Positions 7,139-15,079 of a DNA stretch of 64,000 bases are shown here, one piece after another. A program made the position numbers and the translations under genes. Under the pieces are notes generated by a model. The model saw only the letters and a program-made list of their open reading frames with translations, did no database searches and was not told the DNA's origin. Every line of letters begins with the position of its first letter. Position 1 is the first letter of the stretch. The stretch is from Nocardioides sp. SLBN-35 (GTDB lineage Bacteria; Actinomycetota; Actinomycetes; Propionibacteriales; Nocardioidaceae): contig NZ_VFNU01000001.1 in assembly GCF_006715725.1 (NCBI RefSeq), positions 372,001 through 436,000 of the forward strand, in the 5' to 3' direction.

Positions 7139-8559
7139 TGCGCCGCGGCCGTCCGGATCCCTGGTACGCACGGCCCGCCACCGGGGGCGCGCTCGACCCC
7201 GTCCCACCGGAGTCCTCGACCGCGGGGCCGCTGGCGCCCGGCGCCACCGGCCCGGCCGCCGTACCGACCGGGCACCCGAACCGGCTGCGGCAGAGCCTGC
7301 GGATCACCGCCGACCTCGGCGGGGAGCTCTTCGCCGGCGCCGGCCTCGGCGAGGCGTTCTCGTTCGCCAGCCTGCTCGACCCGCGACCGGTCGTGGTGAC
7401 CCGGCACCCCGAGCACGTCCGCTCGCTGTTCGCCGCCCACCCCGACGTGGCGCCCTCGCTCGCGGGCGAGTCGCCGGTGCGCCCGATCCTCGGGCTGTCG
7501 GTGCTCACCGCCGTCGGCGACCAGCACCGGCGCCGCCGCAAGCTGATGATGCCGTCCTTCCACGGCGACGCGATCGCCCGCTACCGAGCGGAGATCGAGG
7601 CCGCGACCCGGCGCCATCTCGACCGCTGGACCACGGGTACGGCGTTCCCGCTGGCCGCCACCACGCAGGCGATCACGCTCGACGTGATCATGAGCGGCGT
7701 CTTCGGCATCGACCATCGGGCCGCGCCGGAGGAGGCGCGGCTGCGGCACGTCGTACGCCAGACGCTGCGGCTCTCGGTCGGTCCGCTCGCCCAGCTCGCC
7801 GAGCTGCTCAACCTCGACCGCGAGGAGTCGGTCGGGCCGCAGAAGTGGATCGTGCGGCGCCTCGACACGGCGATGTACGACGTGATCGCGGCGCGTCGCG
7901 CGGCCCACGAGCCGGGCGCCCGGCACGACATCCTCGGCCTGCTGCTCGATGTCCGCGACGAGGACGGCGCACCGCTGACCGACCTCGAGCTGCGCAACGA
8001 GCTGCTGACCCTGGTCCTCGCCGGCCACGAGACGACGGCGAACTCGATCGCCTGGACCTTCGAGCGGCTGCTGCGGACGCCGGCCGCCGACGACCGCCTG
8101 CGCGACGTGGTGCGCTCGGGCGAGGACCCGGACGGGTACGTCGAGGCGACGATCACCGAGTCGATGCGGGTGCGCCCCGTCGTTCCCCTGATCGGGCGGC
8201 GGGTGCGGGTGCCGTGGCAGCTCGGGGACGTCGTGGTGCCGCCTGACAGCCGCCTGCTGGTGGGGATCCTGCTGCTCCACCACCGCGACGACCTCTACCC
8301 GGACCCCTTCCGGTTCGCGCCCGAGCGGTTCTGTGGCCGCAGGCCGGGCACGCACGAGTGGCTGCCGTTCGGTGGCGGGACGCGCCGCTGTCTCGGAGCT
8401 GCGCTGGCGATGGAGGAGCTGCGGATCGTCGTACCCGAGATCGTGCGGCGGGCCGACCTGGTCCTCGACGATCCCGCGCCGGAACGGCCGATCCACCGCA
8501 ACGTGACGATGATCCCCGGTCGCGGCGGCCGGGTCCGGGCGGTCGCGCTGCGCCGATGA
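7138..8559 (+). CDS. Cytochrome P450
   Basis: 473 aa from the ATG in the TGATG overlap with the acetyltransferase gene. It has the P450 oxygen-activation helix AGHETT (near residue 294), the ExxR pair (ESMRVRP) and the heme loop FGGGTRRCLG with the cysteine ligand near 417. No membrane anchor or fused reductase domain is present, so it depends on separate ferredoxin and reductase partners, which are absent from the neighbourhood. The N-terminal 45 residues are Pro/Gly-rich and probably disordered. Substrate unknown; coupling to an MFS transporter and an acetyltransferase would suit modification and export of a small molecule, but this is speculative. Confidence 0.93.
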   Translation: MRRGRPDPWYARPATGGALDPVPPESSTAGPLAPGATGPAAVPTGHPNRLRQSLRITADLGGELFAGAGLGEAFSFASLLDPRPVVVTRHPEHVRSLFAAHPDVAPSLAGESPVRPILGLSVLTAVGDQHRRRRKLMMPSFHGDAIARYRAEIEAATRRHLDRWTTGTAFPLAATTQAITLDVIMSGVFGIDHRAAPEEARLRHVVRQTLRLSVGPLAQLAELLNLDREESVGPQKWIVRRLDTAMYDVIAARRAAHEPGARHDILGLLLDVRDEDGAPLTDLELRNELLTLVLAGHETTANSIAWTFERLLRTPAADDRLRDVVRSGEDPDGYVEATITESMRVRPVVPLIGRRVRVPWQLGDVVVPPDSRLLVGILLLHHRDDLYPDPFRFAPERFCGRRPGTHEWLPFGGGTRRCLGAALAMEELRIVVPEIVRRADLVLDDPAPERPIHRNVTMIPGRGGRVRAVALRR

Positions 8560-8565
8560 CCGGCG

Positions 8566-8595
8566 TTGACATGCAAGCAATGACTTGCCTATCGT
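8566..8595 (+). promoter_or_regulatory. Promoter with embedded palindrome for arsR-VOC pair
   Basis: TTGACA (8566-8571) and TATCGT (8590-8595) are separated by 18 bp. Inside the spacer lies GCAAG-CAATGA-CTTGC (8573-8577 and 8584-8588), placed where a bound repressor would block RNA polymerase. The -10 box ends 6 nt before the ATG at 8602, so the transcript is probably leaderless. Confidence 0.65.
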
Positions 8596-8601
8596 CGCGC
8601 C

Positions 8602-8898
8602 ATGACCGCCGACGTGTTCCGGGCCCTCGACGACGAGACCCGGCGCCTCATCCTCGACGCCCTGGCCGAGCGTGACGGCCGGTCGCTGTTCGAGATCTGC
8701 ACGGTCCTGGCCATGAGGCACGGGATCGGGTCCAGCCGGCAGGCGATCTCCCAGCACCTCGCGGTGCTCGAGGAGGCGGGCCTGGTCACCACCGAGCGCC
8801 AGGGCCGCACCAAGCTGCACCACTTCGACCGCACCCCGCTCGCGGCCATCGCCGAGCGCTGGGCCGCCACCCCGACCGACCCGGAGGACACCCCATGA
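8602..8898 (+). CDS. ArsR-family transcriptional regulator
   Basis: 98 aa winged-helix protein: FRALDDETRRLILDALAERDG, then SSRQAISQHLAVLEEAGLVTTERQGRTKLHHF as recognition helix and wing. No cysteine or histidine metal site is evident (only one cysteine, C34), which is typical of the SdpR/ArsR subgroup paired with VOC or SRPBCC proteins. The stop overlaps the start of the VOC gene (ATGA). A palindrome within its own promoter spacer suggests autorepression. Ligand unknown. Confidence 0.85.
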   Translation: MTADVFRALDDETRRLILDALAERDGRSLFEICTVLAMRHGIGSSRQAISQHLAVLEEAGLVTTERQGRTKLHHFDRTPLAAIAERWAATPTDPEDTP

Positions 8899-9284
8899 GG
8901 ATCAACCTGACCAGCATCTTCGTCGACGACCAGGCCGCTGCGCGGAAGTTCTACACCGAGGTCCTCGGCTTCCAGGTCCGCCACGACATCCCGCTCGGCG
9001 ACGCCGCGTGGCTCACCGTCGTCTCGCCGGATGCCCCGGACGGGCCGGAGCTGCTGCTCGAGCCGTCCGGCCACCCGGCGGTCAAGCCGTACCGCGACGC
9101 GCTGGTCGCCGACGGCATCCCGCTCGCCCAGTTCGCCGTCGACGACGTCGAGGCCGAGCACGCCCGGCTGACGGCGCTGGGGGTGCGGTTCACGCAGCCG
9201 CCCACCGACATCGGCAACGCGTACGTCGCCGTGCTCGACGACACCTGCGGCAACCTCGTCCAGATCCTCGCGATGAAGCCCTGA
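8895..9284 (+). CDS. VOC (glyoxalase/bleomycin resistance) family protein
   Basis: 129 aa with two beta-alpha-beta-beta-beta modules typical of the vicinal oxygen chelate superfamily: INLTSIFVDDQAAARKFYTEVLGF at the N-terminus and VDDVEAEHARLTALGVRFTQPP followed by VLDDTCGNLVQILAM. Such proteins bind a divalent metal and either isomerise or dioxygenate substrates, or sequester drugs. It is translationally coupled to the ArsR-type regulator, so it is probably induced by the small molecule it handles. Specific reaction unknown. Confidence 0.85.
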   Translation: MRINLTSIFVDDQAAARKFYTEVLGFQVRHDIPLGDAAWLTVVSPDAPDGPELLLEPSGHPAVKPYRDALVADGIPLAQFAVDDVEAEHARLTALGVRFTQPPTDIGNAYVAVLDDTCGNLVQILAMKP

Positions 9285-9374
9285 TCCCGTCGCCGCGAGC
9301 GTGGACGCCGCGGTTGACGCCGACGGTGGTCAAGCACCAGCGTGGAGGGACCACACCGACTCGGAGGTGTCCCC

Positions 9375-9878
9375 ATGCGTGCCATCGCCCGCGCGGTTCG
9401 CGCGGTCCTCGCGCTGCTCGTCGTCACGAGCGCGCTCGTCGCCGCCGGCCCGCGGGAGGCCTCGGCGAACGCCCCCGACCGGCAGGTGCGACCGATGGGG
9501 GACGCCTACGAGTCCGCCGTGCTGGCGGCGATCGACCGGCGCCGGGCACGCCGCGGACTGCACGGGCTGACCGCCTCCGACTGCGTCGACGACCTCGCCG
9601 AGTCGCGGTCGCGGAGGATGGCGGTGCGTGACGAGATGGTGCACTACCCCGGGCTGGGCAAGGTCTTCGGCCACTGTGGCGGGCGCCGGGTCGGCGAGAT
9701 CATCGCGCGCGGCAAGGGCTTCGGTGACCCGGCCGTCGTGGTCCGCGCCTGGATGGACTCGCCGTCGCACCACGAGGTGATCGTGCGGCCGTCGTACCGC
9801 CAGGCGGCGGTGGGTGCGTGGCGTGACGGGCGCGGGGTCGTCTACGTCAGCGTGATCTTCCGGGCGCCTGCCGGGTGA
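9375..9878 (+). CDS. Secreted CAP (SCP/PR-1) domain protein
   Basis: 167 aa from ATG 9375, behind GGAGG at 9363-9367. It begins with a signal peptide (basic MRAIARAVRAVLALLVV, hydrophobic core, ASA-N cleavage area near residue 32). The mature part is a CAP fold as in YkwD-like proteins: AIDRRRARRGLHGLTASDCVDDLAESRSRRMA, then GEIIARG and AWMDSPSHHEVIVRPSYRQAAVG, which holds the conserved SPxHxxxI element. Function of bacterial CAP proteins is poorly defined; extracellular. The gene is convergent with the DoxX gene, their stops abutting. Confidence 0.85.
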   Translation: MRAIARAVRAVLALLVVTSALVAAGPREASANAPDRQVRPMGDAYESAVLAAIDRRRARRGLHGLTASDCVDDLAESRSRRMAVRDEMVHYPGLGKVFGHCGGRRVGEIIARGKGFGDPAVVVRAWMDSPSHHEVIVRPSYRQAAVGAWRDGRGVVYVSVIFRAPAG

Positions 9879-10256
9879 TCAGAAGGCCTGCGGGCCGATC
9901 CGCTCGACCGCGACGAAGACGGCCAGGGCGAGCAGGACGACGTTCATCGCGATGCTCTGCGGCTCGCCGCGGCGGGCGTGGACGACGATGCCGCCGAGCA
10001 TGATCACGGCCAGGCCGATGGCGGCGGCGGGGACGAGGCCGGTCGCGACCTCGAGCGCGCCGGGCAGGACCATGCCGAGGGCACCGAGCACCTCGCTCGC
10101 GCCGATCAGCTTGATCAGGGCGGCGGGCGTCGACTCGGCCCAGCCCATCCGCGGATCGGCGGCGAGCTGCTCCTTCGACCGGGCCAGCTTCGACGTACCC
10201 GAGACCAGGAACAGCGCGGCCAACAGGCCGGTGGCGATCCACACGACGAGGTTCAT
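9879..10256 (-). CDS. DoxX-like membrane protein
   Basis: 125 aa with four hydrophobic segments. The first helix has the DoxX-like pattern LLAALFLVSGTSKLARSKEQL, followed by ELIGA-like residues (LIKLIGASEVLGALGMVLP). DoxX-family proteins are small membrane proteins often linked to thiol/redox stress. The start ATG at 10256 lies 8 nt downstream of a TAGGGT box on the minus strand, so the mRNA may have a very short leader. The 83-bp gap to the histidine kinase gene holds nothing I can name. Confidence 0.75.
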   Translation of the reverse strand: MNLVVWIATGLLAALFLVSGTSKLARSKEQLAADPRMGWAESTPAALIKLIGASEVLGALGMVLPGALEVATGLVPAAAIGLAVIMLGGIVVHARRGEPQSIAMNVVLLALAVFVAVERIGPQAF

Positions 10257-10339
10257 GAGGCCCGACCCTAGAACCCTCGAACAGCACCCACGGACCGGCG
10301 GGTCACCCTGGTCACGCCCACCGCGGTGCGCGGGTGCAC

Positions 10340-11482
10340 CTAGCTGGCGGGGAGCCGGATCGAGAACCTGCAGCCGGTCTGCGGATCGAGGTTCGCCACC
10401 GACACCTCACCCTCGTGGGCCTCGACGATCCCCCGGACGATGGCCAGCCCCAGACCAGCCCGTCCGGTCAGGGCGCCGGCGTGCGTGTCGGACGGGCTGC
10501 GCGCCGACGAGCCCTGCCAGCCCACGTCGAAGACCGAGGTCATGTCGGCGTCGGGGATCCCGCCGCACTCATCGGTCACGGAGAGCTCGACGCCGCCGGC
10601 GACGACCGAGGCCACGACCTCGACCGCCCCGTCCGGCGGCGTGTGCCGGATGGCGTTCACGATCAGGTTCGAGATCGCGCGCGACAGCGCAGCGGCATCC
10701 GCGCTCACCCGGATCTCGTCGGCCACCTCACCCCCGAGGCGTACCCGACGCGTCCGGGCCACGGGGTCGGCGCCGGCGAGCGCCTCGCTCACCAGGTCAC
10801 GGAGCACGACGGACTCACGCCGGGGCACCAGCGCGCCGGCGTGGATCCTCGACAGCTCGAACAGGTCGTCGACCATCAACGTCATGGTGTCGACGTTGCT
10901 GGTGATCTTGCGCAGGTAGACCGCGGGATCCGGGGCCATGCCGTCCTCGATGGCCTCGGCCATGGCACGCAGTCCGGCCAGCGGGGTCCGCAGGTCGTGG
11001 GACACCCAGGAGACGAGGTCGCGGCGCGACTGGTCCAGGCGCTGCTCACGCTCGCGGGAGGCGGCGAGGTCGGCCCGGGTCTCGAGGAGCGCCTCGGTCA
11101 GCTGCCGGAACTCGGCCGGTCCGGCCGGCTGCCCGATGTCGGCGTCGCTCCCGGACCCGAGCGCCCGGACGTGGCGGCCCACGCGCGAGGCCCAGCGGTC
11201 CACGGCGATACCGATGCCGTAGGCGACCAGTCCCGTGACCACCGCGGCGGCACCGCCGGCGTACGTCGCCACGGTGAGGTCGTGCTGGGACAGGAACATC
11301 AGCCGGGTCAGCGCGAGCAGACCGGCGTACGGCGCGATCACGGCCACCAGGACGAGCACGGCGAGGTGCCAGCGCAGGGACCGCGTCCGGGTGAGCCAGC
11401 TGGTCGCGAGTCCGGCCAGCCCGACCAGCAGCGCGCAGCCGGCGGCGACCAGGATCACCTGTCCCAACGCGGTTCCGGTCAT
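10340..11482 (-). CDS. Sensor histidine kinase (HisKA type)
   Basis: 380 aa from the ATG that overlaps the response regulator stop (ATGA). Three hydrophobic helices occupy residues 1-100 (LGQVILVAAGCALLVGLAGL, LAVLVLVAVIAPYAGLLAL, AGGAAAVVTGLVAYGIGI). The H-box is SWVSHDLRTPLAGLRAMAEA (near 190), followed by an N box (LIVNAIRHTPPDG) and the G1/G2 boxes (DECGGI, GRAGLGLAIVRGIVEAH). There is no large extracytoplasmic sensor, so it probably detects a membrane-linked signal. It pairs with the regulator at 11479-12201 at the distal end of the molybdopterin/glycosyltransferase cluster. Confidence 0.92.
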   Translation of the reverse strand: MTGTALGQVILVAAGCALLVGLAGLATSWLTRTRSLRWHLAVLVLVAVIAPYAGLLALTRLMFLSQHDLTVATYAGGAAAVVTGLVAYGIGIAVDRWASRVGRHVRALGSGSDADIGQPAGPAEFRQLTEALLETRADLAASREREQRLDQSRRDLVSWVSHDLRTPLAGLRAMAEAIEDGMAPDPAVYLRKITSNVDTMTLMVDDLFELSRIHAGALVPRRESVVLRDLVSEALAGADPVARTRRVRLGGEVADEIRVSADAAALSRAISNLIVNAIRHTPPDGAVEVVASVVAGGVELSVTDECGGIPDADMTSVFDVGWQGSSARSPSDTHAGALTGRAGLGLAIVRGIVEAHEGEVSVANLDPQTGCRFSIRLPAS

Positions 11483-12201
11483 GAGCCCGCCCCGTCCCGC
11501 ATCGCTCCGAGCGCCGCTGCCGCAGCCGGCTCCCACAGGTAGCCCACACCCCACACGGTGACGAGGCGGGCGGGGTGGGAGGGCTCGGCCTCGACCTTCT
11601 CGCGCAGCCGGCGCACGTGCACGGTGACGGTCGACCGGTCACCGATCGACCACCCCCACACGTTCTCGAGCAGGTCGTCGCGGGAGAAGGTCACTCCCGG
11701 GTGCGCGACCAGGTAGCGCAACAGGTCGTACTCCCGCCCGGTCAGGGTCAGGCCCTCGCCGCGCAGCACCGCTGACCGTCGCGGGTGGTCGATGACGAGG
11801 TCGCCGTCGACCAGTCGGTCAGGCAGTCCCGGGGCCGAGGCGGAGCTGCGGCGCAGCACGGACTCGACGCGGAGCGCGAGCTCCCGCGCCGAGAACGGCT
11901 TGCTGACGTAGTCGTCCGCGCCGAGCTCGAGGCCGGCGACGCGGTCCAGCTCACCACCGAGCGCGGTGAGCATGATGATCGGGACGCTCCGCACCGCGCG
12001 GAGCCGGCGGCAGACCTCGAGCCCGTCGATGCCGGGCAGCATCAGGTCGAGCACGACCAGGTCGGCCGGTCGTCGCGCCATCGTCTGCAGCGCGCTCTCG
12101 CCGTCACCGGCCTCCACCACCTCGTGGTCGTGCGCGCGGATGTAGCTCGACACGACCTCGCGCACCGTGGGGTCATCGTCCACCACCAGCACCCGCGCCA
12201 T
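11479..12201 (-). CDS. Response regulator, OmpR/PhoB type
   Basis: 240 aa from ATG 12201, preceded by AGGGGG. The receiver domain (ARVLVVDDDPTVREVV; phospho-acceptor in LVVLDLMLPGIDG; switch Lys in DDYVSKPFSARELALRV) is joined to a winged helix (RDDLLENVWGW..STVTVHVRRLREKVE..LVTVWGVGYLWEP). It is the partner of the downstream kinase. It starts inside the 3' end of the small membrane protein gene (29-bp overlap), so the two-component genes are probably cotranscribed with the cluster, which may control its own expression. Confidence 0.93.
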   Translation of the reverse strand: MARVLVVDDDPTVREVVSSYIRAHDHEVVEAGDGESALQTMARRPADLVVLDLMLPGIDGLEVCRRLRAVRSVPIIMLTALGGELDRVAGLELGADDYVSKPFSARELALRVESVLRRSSASAPGLPDRLVDGDLVIDHPRRSAVLRGEGLTLTGREYDLLRYLVAHPGVTFSRDDLLENVWGWSIGDRSTVTVHVRRLREKVEAEPSHPARLVTVWGVGYLWEPAAAAALGAMRDGAGS

Positions 12202-12631
12202 GATCACCCCCTGCGGCCGTTCTCCTCGAGCCTAGGACCACCAGCGACCGTGCGCCGAGCCCCACGACCACCAGCGCGACGACGCCCAGCCATCCGCCGA
12301 CGTAGTCACGGTCGAGGAGGGTCGGGTTGTCGGGCCGTCGACCCCACCCGCCGAGCACGGGGACCGCCACCAGCGTGAGGGAGCCGACCAGCAGCAGGCC
12401 CGTTCCGATCGCGTCCCGCGCGGCCCGGCGGCCCGCGGACGCGACGCCCCAGCGGTCGAGCGCCCAGCCGGCGGCAAGGCTCACGGGAGCGATCACCGCG
12501 TCGTGCACCACGACGCCGGCGACCAGCCACAGCACGACCGCGAACCAGCGATGGGGCGGCACGGTGGTGAGGACGAGCCATCCGCCGTACCCGATCGCTG
12601 CGACGCCGACGGCGACCAGCAGACGCCTCAT
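12173..12631 (-). CDS. Hypothetical four-helix membrane protein
   Basis: 152 aa, ATG overlapping the stop of the molybdopterin oxidoreductase (ATGA). Hydrophobic segments: LLVAVGVAAIGYGGWLVLTTV, WFAVVLWLVAGVVVHDAVIAPVSLAAGWAL, GTGLLLVGSLTLVAVPVLGG and WLGVVALVVVGLGARSLVVLG. The second carries HDAV, a possible heme or metal ligand position. The C-terminal tail is Gly/Ala-rich. I do not recognise the family. Position between the oxidoreductase and the two-component genes suggests a role in the same membrane system. Confidence 0.65.
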   Translation of the reverse strand: MRRLLVAVGVAAIGYGGWLVLTTVPPHRWFAVVLWLVAGVVVHDAVIAPVSLAAGWALDRWGVASAGRRAARDAIGTGLLLVGSLTLVAVPVLGGWGRRPDNPTLLDRDYVGGWLGVVALVVVGLGARSLVVLGSRRTAAGGDHGAGAGGGR

Positions 12632-13794
12632 GCCCGCACCTCGATCCGGGTGACCCACTTGGTCTGCAGCACGCCGGGACGGTCGGGCGCGATCAGCCGG
12701 GCCGGGTAGCCGTGGTCGAGGTCGAGCGGGTCGCCGTCGAGCCCGAGGGCCAGCAGCGTGTCGGGGTGGGTCGCGAAGTTGGCGGGCAGGAGGCTGGTCG
12801 CCCAGCCACCGCGGCGTTGCAGGGACATCACCCGCACGTCGGCGCCCTGCGGTGCTCCGACCTGGTCGAGCAGGTCGCGGAGCGGTACCCCGGTCCACCG
12901 TCCCGACGCGCTCCAGCCCTCGACGCAGGCGATGGGGAGGTCGCGGGTGCGTTGCCGCAGCGCCTGCAGGTCGGCGAGGGTCAAGGTGAGCGTGCGATCG
13001 CCGTGCACGACGGTCAGTCGGTACGCCGGACCCACGTCGTCCGCGGTCACCCCCGCGGCGCGTGCGGACCGGTTGACGGGGATGCCTTGGGGCCCGTCTC
13101 CGGAGCGCACGGCGAACAGCGACACCTTCCGCAGCGCCGGGACCGCCGCGCCGGCGGTCAGCAGGGCCGCTGCTCCGGCCGCGAGCCAGGTGGTCCGCAG
13201 CAGGGCCCGACGGCTGAGCGCGCCCGGCTGTGTCGCCTCCGGCCGGTCGAACAGCGTGTCGTCGACGGGCCGGGCGAGCACGCCGCTGATGACCGGCAGC
13301 TTCACCCCGATGTGCACGACCAGCGCGCCGATCGCCAGCCAGGCGACGGCGTAGTGCACGTGCCGGAAGGAGAACGGCCACGGGTACCACTGGGCGGTGT
13401 TCGCGAGCCCCGTGGCCAGCTGGAAGATCGCGGCCGCGACCAGGATGCCGATCGACGCCTTCTCGACGGCGTGTCGGCCCAGCGCGGCCAGTTCGGCCCG
13501 AGAGCGCCCGGCCGGAAGTCGGAGCTCGAACAGGCGGGGGTAGACGGCCCAGAGCTTCACGAGCAGCAGCGGCACTGCCATCGTTCCCGACGTCACGTGC
13601 AGACCCTGGGTGACCCGGTAGCCCCAGCTGGGAGCGGTCGGGAAGGGGATCGGCTGGTGCCCGGCCTGGGCGTAGTGGCTGACCAGCCCGGTGGCGAAGG
13701 CGATGGAGAAGCAGACGCCCAGCCAGGTGCCCACTCGGGCAGCGACGGCGGCGCTGCGCAGGCGGGAGTGGAAGGACGGTGCGGTCGGCCTCAT
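12628..13794 (-). CDS. Cytochrome b-like membrane domain fused to sulfite-oxidase-type molybdopterin domain
   Basis: 388 aa. Residues 1-195 are a four- to five-helix cytochrome b-like module with paired histidines (SHYAQAGHQ, GLHVTSGT, RHVHYAVAW, VVHIGVKLP). After a linker comes a twin-arginine-like stretch SRRALLRTTWLAAGAAALLTAGAA, then an oxidoreductase domain of the sulfite oxidase/YedY (MsrP) fold with the catalytic cysteine in IACVEGWSASGRWTGVPLRDLL. It therefore looks like a single-chain equivalent of MsrPQ: membrane electron donor plus extracytoplasmic molybdenum enzyme. Substrate unknown. Coupled to the methyltransferase upstream and the small membrane protein downstream. Confidence 0.85.
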   Translation of the reverse strand: MRPTAPSFHSRLRSAAVAARVGTWLGVCFSIAFATGLVSHYAQAGHQPIPFPTAPSWGYRVTQGLHVTSGTMAVPLLLVKLWAVYPRLFELRLPAGRSRAELAALGRHAVEKASIGILVAAAIFQLATGLANTAQWYPWPFSFRHVHYAVAWLAIGALVVHIGVKLPVISGVLARPVDDTLFDRPEATQPGALSRRALLRTTWLAAGAAALLTAGAAVPALRKVSLFAVRSGDGPQGIPVNRSARAAGVTADDVGPAYRLTVVHGDRTLTLTLADLQALRQRTRDLPIACVEGWSASGRWTGVPLRDLLDQVGAPQGADVRVMSLQRRGGWATSLLPANFATHPDTLLALGLDGDPLDLDHGYPARLIAPDRPGVLQTKWVTRIEVRA

Positions 13795-14432
13795 CGGCGT
13801 CCCTTCCCGAGGACGGCGTACCAGCGTGACCCGAGGCACTCCACCGTGCGGACCGTCAGGCCGGCGCGGGCAGCGAGGTCGGCGATGTCGTCGACGCCGA
13901 CCACGGCCCACCGGAACGGTCGGCTGCGCGTCGACCCCGAGGCGAGGCTCGCCCAGACGACACGGGCCGGGATCCCGGGCTCGGCGAGGTCGACGACCAC
14001 GCTCCCGACAGGGGCGAGCAGCTGCGCGACGCGGACGAGCAGGGCGACCGGATCCCCACCGATGCCGACGTTCCCGTCCGCGAGCAGCACCGTGGACCAC
14101 CGTCCCTCGGCCGGGACGTTCGCGAACACGTCGCGCAGCAGGGCCGAGGCTCCTCGCCGGTTGGTCTGCTGCACGGCCTCGGCCACGACGTCGATGCCCA
14201 GCACGATCTGTCCGCGCTCGGCCAGTGCCGTGGCCATCCGACCGGGGCCGCACCCGATGTCCAGGGTCGGTCCGTCGCAGAGGTCGAGGATCGCGAGGTC
14301 GAGCGGCCCGGCCGGCGCGGTCCACTCACCCACCGGTACGACGGTCGGTTCCGGGTGCAGGCCGATGACCGTGCAGTCGCCGCTGCGCAGCGCCGCTGCG
14401 AAGGTGTCGGCGAAGGACGACTCGGCCTGCAT
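13791..14432 (-). CDS. SAM-dependent methyltransferase, class I
   Basis: 213 aa. Class I Rossmann methyltransferase: motif I is LDIGCGPGRMATALAERG (near 55-72), followed by VLGIDVVAEAV as the acidic loop that binds the SAM ribose, and a late motif GSVVVDLAEPG. Cysteines are not arranged as in the arsenite methyltransferase ArsM. The ATG overlaps the stop of the DUF2064 gene by one base (TGATG) and its own stop overlaps the next start (ATGA). Methyl acceptor unknown; the neighbouring glycosyltransferases suggest a sugar or lipid-linked intermediate, by inference. Confidence 0.82.
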   Translation of the reverse strand: MQAESSFADTFAAALRSGDCTVIGLHPEPTVVPVGEWTAPAGPLDLAILDLCDGPTLDIGCGPGRMATALAERGQIVLGIDVVAEAVQQTNRRGASALLRDVFANVPAEGRWSTVLLADGNVGIGGDPVALLVRVAQLLAPVGSVVVDLAEPGIPARVVWASLASGSTRSRPFRWAVVGVDDIADLAARAGLTVRTVECLGSRWYAVLGKGRR

Positions 14433-15079
14433 CAGGGCACCTCGCGGGTCTGCCACGACCTCGCGAACCGCGACCGGGGTGCGGTCCGGGCCACCACTGC
14501 GGCGTCGGCGATCGTGTCGACGTCGCGCAGGGTGCGCGTCGTCACGACTCCCGAGGCGAGTGCGGCGATCGTGCGCGCGCAGGTGTCCGGCTGCGACATC
14601 GGCACCGTGCGCAGGCGCGCGGCCAGGGTCGGGTCCTGGAGGCCCAGCAGCCACCAGCCCCCGTCGTACGCCGGCCCGACCACGGCGTCGTGCGCCTCGA
14701 GGAGATCGGCCGCGGCCGTCAGGTCGGCCGGCGTCACCTGGGGCGTGTCCATGCCGATCTGGAGCACCGGCCCCGGCGTCGCGGCGTGGGCCGTCGCCAG
14801 CCGGTCCGCGAAGGTGCGACCCCGCTGGGCCCGAACCGTCCACCGCGCGAGGGCGGAGGAGATCTCCTCTCCGCGCACGGCCGCGGCCAGGTCGCCGGCG
14901 AGGGCGAGGTGGCAGGAGGCGGCTCCGACCGCGGCGACGCAGGTGTCGATCGTGTCGAGCAGCGCCGCTGCGGCGAGTCCGGCCGCGGTGCGGTCGCCGA
15001 CATCGCGCGCGAGACGCGTCTTCACCAGCCCGGGCACGGGCGCCTTCGCGGTCACCAGGATCCTCACCCCGGCACTCAT
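14432..15079 (-). CDS. DUF2064 / TIGR04282-like glycosyltransferase-fold protein
   Basis: 215 aa. The N-terminal RILVTAKAPVPGLVKTRLARDVGD is the hallmark of the DUF2064 family, a GT-A/nucleotidyltransferase fold; VLQIGMDTPQVTPADLTAAADLL and AVVGPAYDGGWWLLGLQDP are the second and third family blocks. TIGR04282 members are catalogued as glycosyltransferases found beside TIGR04283 glycosyltransferases and nucleoside phosphorylases in arsenosugar-type loci. Here it is locked between a GT2 gene (ATGA overlap) and a methyltransferase gene (TGATG), so the three are made together. Donor and acceptor are unknown. Confidence 0.8.
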   Translation of the reverse strand: MSAGVRILVTAKAPVPGLVKTRLARDVGDRTAAGLAAAALLDTIDTCVAAVGAASCHLALAGDLAAAVRGEEISSALARWTVRAQRGRTFADRLATAHAATPGPVLQIGMDTPQVTPADLTAAADLLEAHDAVVGPAYDGGWWLLGLQDPTLAARLRTVPMSQPDTCARTIAALASGVVTTRTLRDVDTIADAAVVARTAPRSRFARSWQTREVP

